Below the pieces are notes generated by a model. It saw nothing but the letters and a program-made list of their open reading frames with translations, had not been told where the DNA came from and searched no databases. Source: Phoronis ovalis (taxonomy: Eukaryota > Phoronida > Phoronidae). Taken from it: 10,542 nucleotides of DNA. Of the stretch, positions 9,458 through 10,542 are shown in pieces (position 1 is the stretch's first letter; each line of letters begins with the position of its first letter). The position numbers were made by a program, and so were the translations under genes. The stretch spans positions 1-10,542 of the forward strand of contig JAOXYB010062524.1 in the NCBI GenBank assembly GCA_028565635.1, written 5' to 3'.

Positions 9458-9708
9458 TTTGACTGTCGTTTGATTCTCGTTATCACCTTTTCCTTCTCTA
9501 ATGGTAGTTGTTGGGATAATTGTTGAGGTTGTCAAAGAGTCCGACATTTACATTATTTTCAATGTAATCTTGCAAGCCACCTAAAATCACAATTAACGAA
9601 GCACTCTTTAAGTGTGAAGACTACTATCAGGGACTACTAGATCACCAGCGTTTACTAAAATACTGTTCAATATATCAATGGCTTTTTTATCCGCTTGTTT
9701 AACCTTCT
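9457..9708 (-). pseudogene. Gene 2 ectodomain remnant in three shifted frames
   Basis: Three consecutive minus-strand segments each read as protein but in different frames. Segment 9708-9611 has KQADKKAIDILNSILVNAGD, then LVVP. Segment 9605-9531 has SLIVILGGLQDYIENNVNVG. Segment 9532-9458 is a Thr/Pro-rich stalk-like stretch (IIPTTTIREG, NQTTVK). Changing frame by single bases near 9608, 9532 and 9458 gives a continuous helical ectodomain, Thr-rich stalk and then the membrane span. The helical part recalls the helical subdomain of GAIN-type ectodomains, but only loosely. Single-base indels by decay or by sequencing error would both explain it. The A-run near 9457-9460 is a typical error site. 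Confidence 0.5.
9701..9708. repeat. Target-site duplication, left copy
   Basis: AACCTTCT directly abuts the CAGTCTG end of the element at 9709-10178. It is identical to 10179-10186. Confidence 0.75.
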
Positions 9709-10178
9709 CAGTCTGAATAAATGCATCCGTTAGCGTCAACTAGCGTCTGGGCTTAACCATAGTCAACTTTTGTTTATTATCTCGAAAAGCTGAAGAACGA
9801 TAATCCCTTTATTTCTACATAATAAAGTGTCACGAAAGTCTTGACACCAATCAAATTGCAGCTTACAATAATATGTACATAACAGTGGACTAAGCGTCGA
9901 TCACACACATTCTGTCCTGCCAGAGTCTACTAAGCAAAAAGCAATACCTTTTCATAATGTCATAATGATAGAATACACGCGGTAGCTAGGCGACGGTGCT
10001 ATATGGATCATGTAGAGAGAAAGTGTTATCTCGGTTGGCAAAGGATTAATGACGTAATTGTTTCACTCTGACTTGTTAAATTGAAGGAATATAACAAAAA
10101 TTGACTATGGTTAATTAAGTTTATATGTTAGTTGCTTGAGAATGTACGAACACTAATGGATGGATTTATTCAGACTGC
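9709..10178. mobile_element. hAT-type MITE with 8-bp target duplication
   Basis: The terminal inverted repeats match over 28 bp at the outer ends (9709-9736 against 10177-10150, three mismatches, starting CAGTCTGAATAAAT). They match again over 22 bp further in (9753-9774 against 10114-10093, one mismatch). A perfect 8-bp direct repeat AACCTTCT flanks the element at 9701-9708 and 10179-10186, with one extra base at the right end. Eight-base duplications are characteristic of hAT transposons, and there is no transposase inside, so this is a non-autonomous copy. It lies between the calcium-loop exon and the ectodomain remnant of gene 2. An open frame at 9739-9709 that runs into that remnant is simply its terminal repeat. 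Confidence 0.8.
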
Positions 10179-10186
10179 AACCTTCT
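10179..10186. repeat. Target-site duplication, right copy
   Basis: AACCTTCT lies one base beyond the CAGACTG end of the element and is identical to 9701-9708. The empty site would join 9708 to 10187. Confidence 0.75.
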
Positions 10187-10218
10187 TTGCTTAGTTTCAG
10201 AACTATAAAAATTCTAAC

Positions 10219-10371
10219 CTCTCTCTTCATCAGCCGTATCTTCATCGATTTGTTCGTCCCCATCGTTGTCTATACCATCGTTGACTTCTTCATCCACAAA
10301 TTCATCACAGTCGTTAAAAATCGTCCACCCGCTGGATACGCATAGCATGTGCGATCGCCTGCCCCGTACGA
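10219..10371 (-). CDS. Extracellular exon with acidic calcium-loop repeats
   Basis: A strong acceptor (pyrimidine-rich tract ending TTATTGTAG at 10372) and a donor (AGAG then GTTAGA, intron from 10218) bound a 153-bp exon that enters and leaves in phase 1. Such symmetric exons are typical of extracellular modules. The 3' half encodes NDCDEFVDEE followed by NDGIDNDGDEQIDED, an Asp/Asn-rich loop pair of the DxDGDxxIDED type that binds calcium in extracellular proteins. A cysteine (NDC) precedes the first loop and another lies further upstream (LCVSSGW). It is on the strand of gene 2 and upstream of its ectodomain remnant, so it is probably a gene 2 exon, but it could belong to a separate gene continuing off the window. 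The next acceptor is uncertain because of the inserted element. Confidence 0.6.
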
Positions 10372-10479
10372 CTACAATAAATAAACAAAAGGGATTTTAT
10401 TCTGTCTTTTAATAACAATCGGTTGTTAGTTTAATTAGGTTGCTTCTAAAATGATAATTAAGTCTCCTTAGGGACTGGT

Positions 10480-10542
10480 CAGAAATTACCACAGGGGGGG
10501 GGGTTGGTGCAAACAGGGGGGGTCACGAATTTTTGTGCCAGG
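10480..10542. repeat. Poly-G dispersed-repeat fragment at window edge
   Basis: A run of ten G (10494-10503) and a run of seven G (10516-10522) lie in a short block with TTGGTGC between them, followed by GTCACGAATTTTTG. The composition is unlike the surroundings and resembles the end of a non-coding dispersed repeat that continues beyond the window. The family is unknown. The runs are also error-prone for sequencing. Confidence 0.45.

Noticed and set aside
9709-9739. Reading frame LTLTDAFIQT that leads into the ectodomain remnant, as if it were exon sequence.
   Set aside because: These bases are the terminal inverted repeat of the inserted element and occur again, inverted, at 10150-10177. 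The open frame is accidental.
9753-10114. A separate piggyBac-type element: TTAA followed by CCATAGTCAA at the left end, with the reverse complement and TTAA at the right end.
   Set aside because: The inverted similarity continues outside these points to 9709 and 10177, where a perfect 8-bp duplication begins. One hAT-type element explains everything. A nested element remains possible but is not needed.

Overview
The window looks like nuclear DNA from an invertebrate animal. It is strongly AT-rich, its genes are split by introns with GT/AG borders, it has many small dispersed repeats and miniature transposons, and there is no operon organisation. The protein styles (acidic calcium-loop repeats on a symmetric phase 1-1 exon, single-pass receptors with coiled-coil tails) would fit a mollusc, perhaps a bivalve, but that placement is an inference from style only.

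All supportable coding sequence is on the minus strand. Two tandem, related genes are visible. Gene 1 has an exon at 7598-7282 and an exon at 4480-3484, joined in phase 2. Together they encode an uninterrupted 437-residue protein: short acidic N-terminus, one membrane span, basic stop-transfer, acidic juxtamembrane stretch, long charged coiled coil, helical repeats, and a C-terminal domain that resembles the microtubule-binding head of the dynein heavy-chain stalk. Gene 2 lies upstream on the same strand. Its exons at about 9457-9214 and 9097-8743 have the same membrane-then-coil layout and the same phase 2 junction, but the protein stops before any dynein-like head.

Further 5' of gene 2 there is ectodomain-like coding sequence (9708-9457) that is broken over several frames, and an exon with acidic calcium-binding-type loops (10371-10219). 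Between these sits a 470-bp miniature element (9709-10178) with long imperfect terminal inverted repeats and a perfect 8-bp target duplication, as hAT-type elements make. It probably split the gene 2 ectodomain or invaded a very short intron, so gene 2 may be a decaying copy. Gene 1 appears intact.

The first 3 kb hold no supportable gene. The 2.8-kb intron of gene 1 has collected repeats (about 4690-5000, 5505-6070 and a small inverted-repeat element at 7105-7261), whereas the matching intron of gene 2 is only 116 bp. If the domain assignment is right, these proteins would link the membrane to microtubules, or to a partner of a dynein-stalk-like fold, without any motor.
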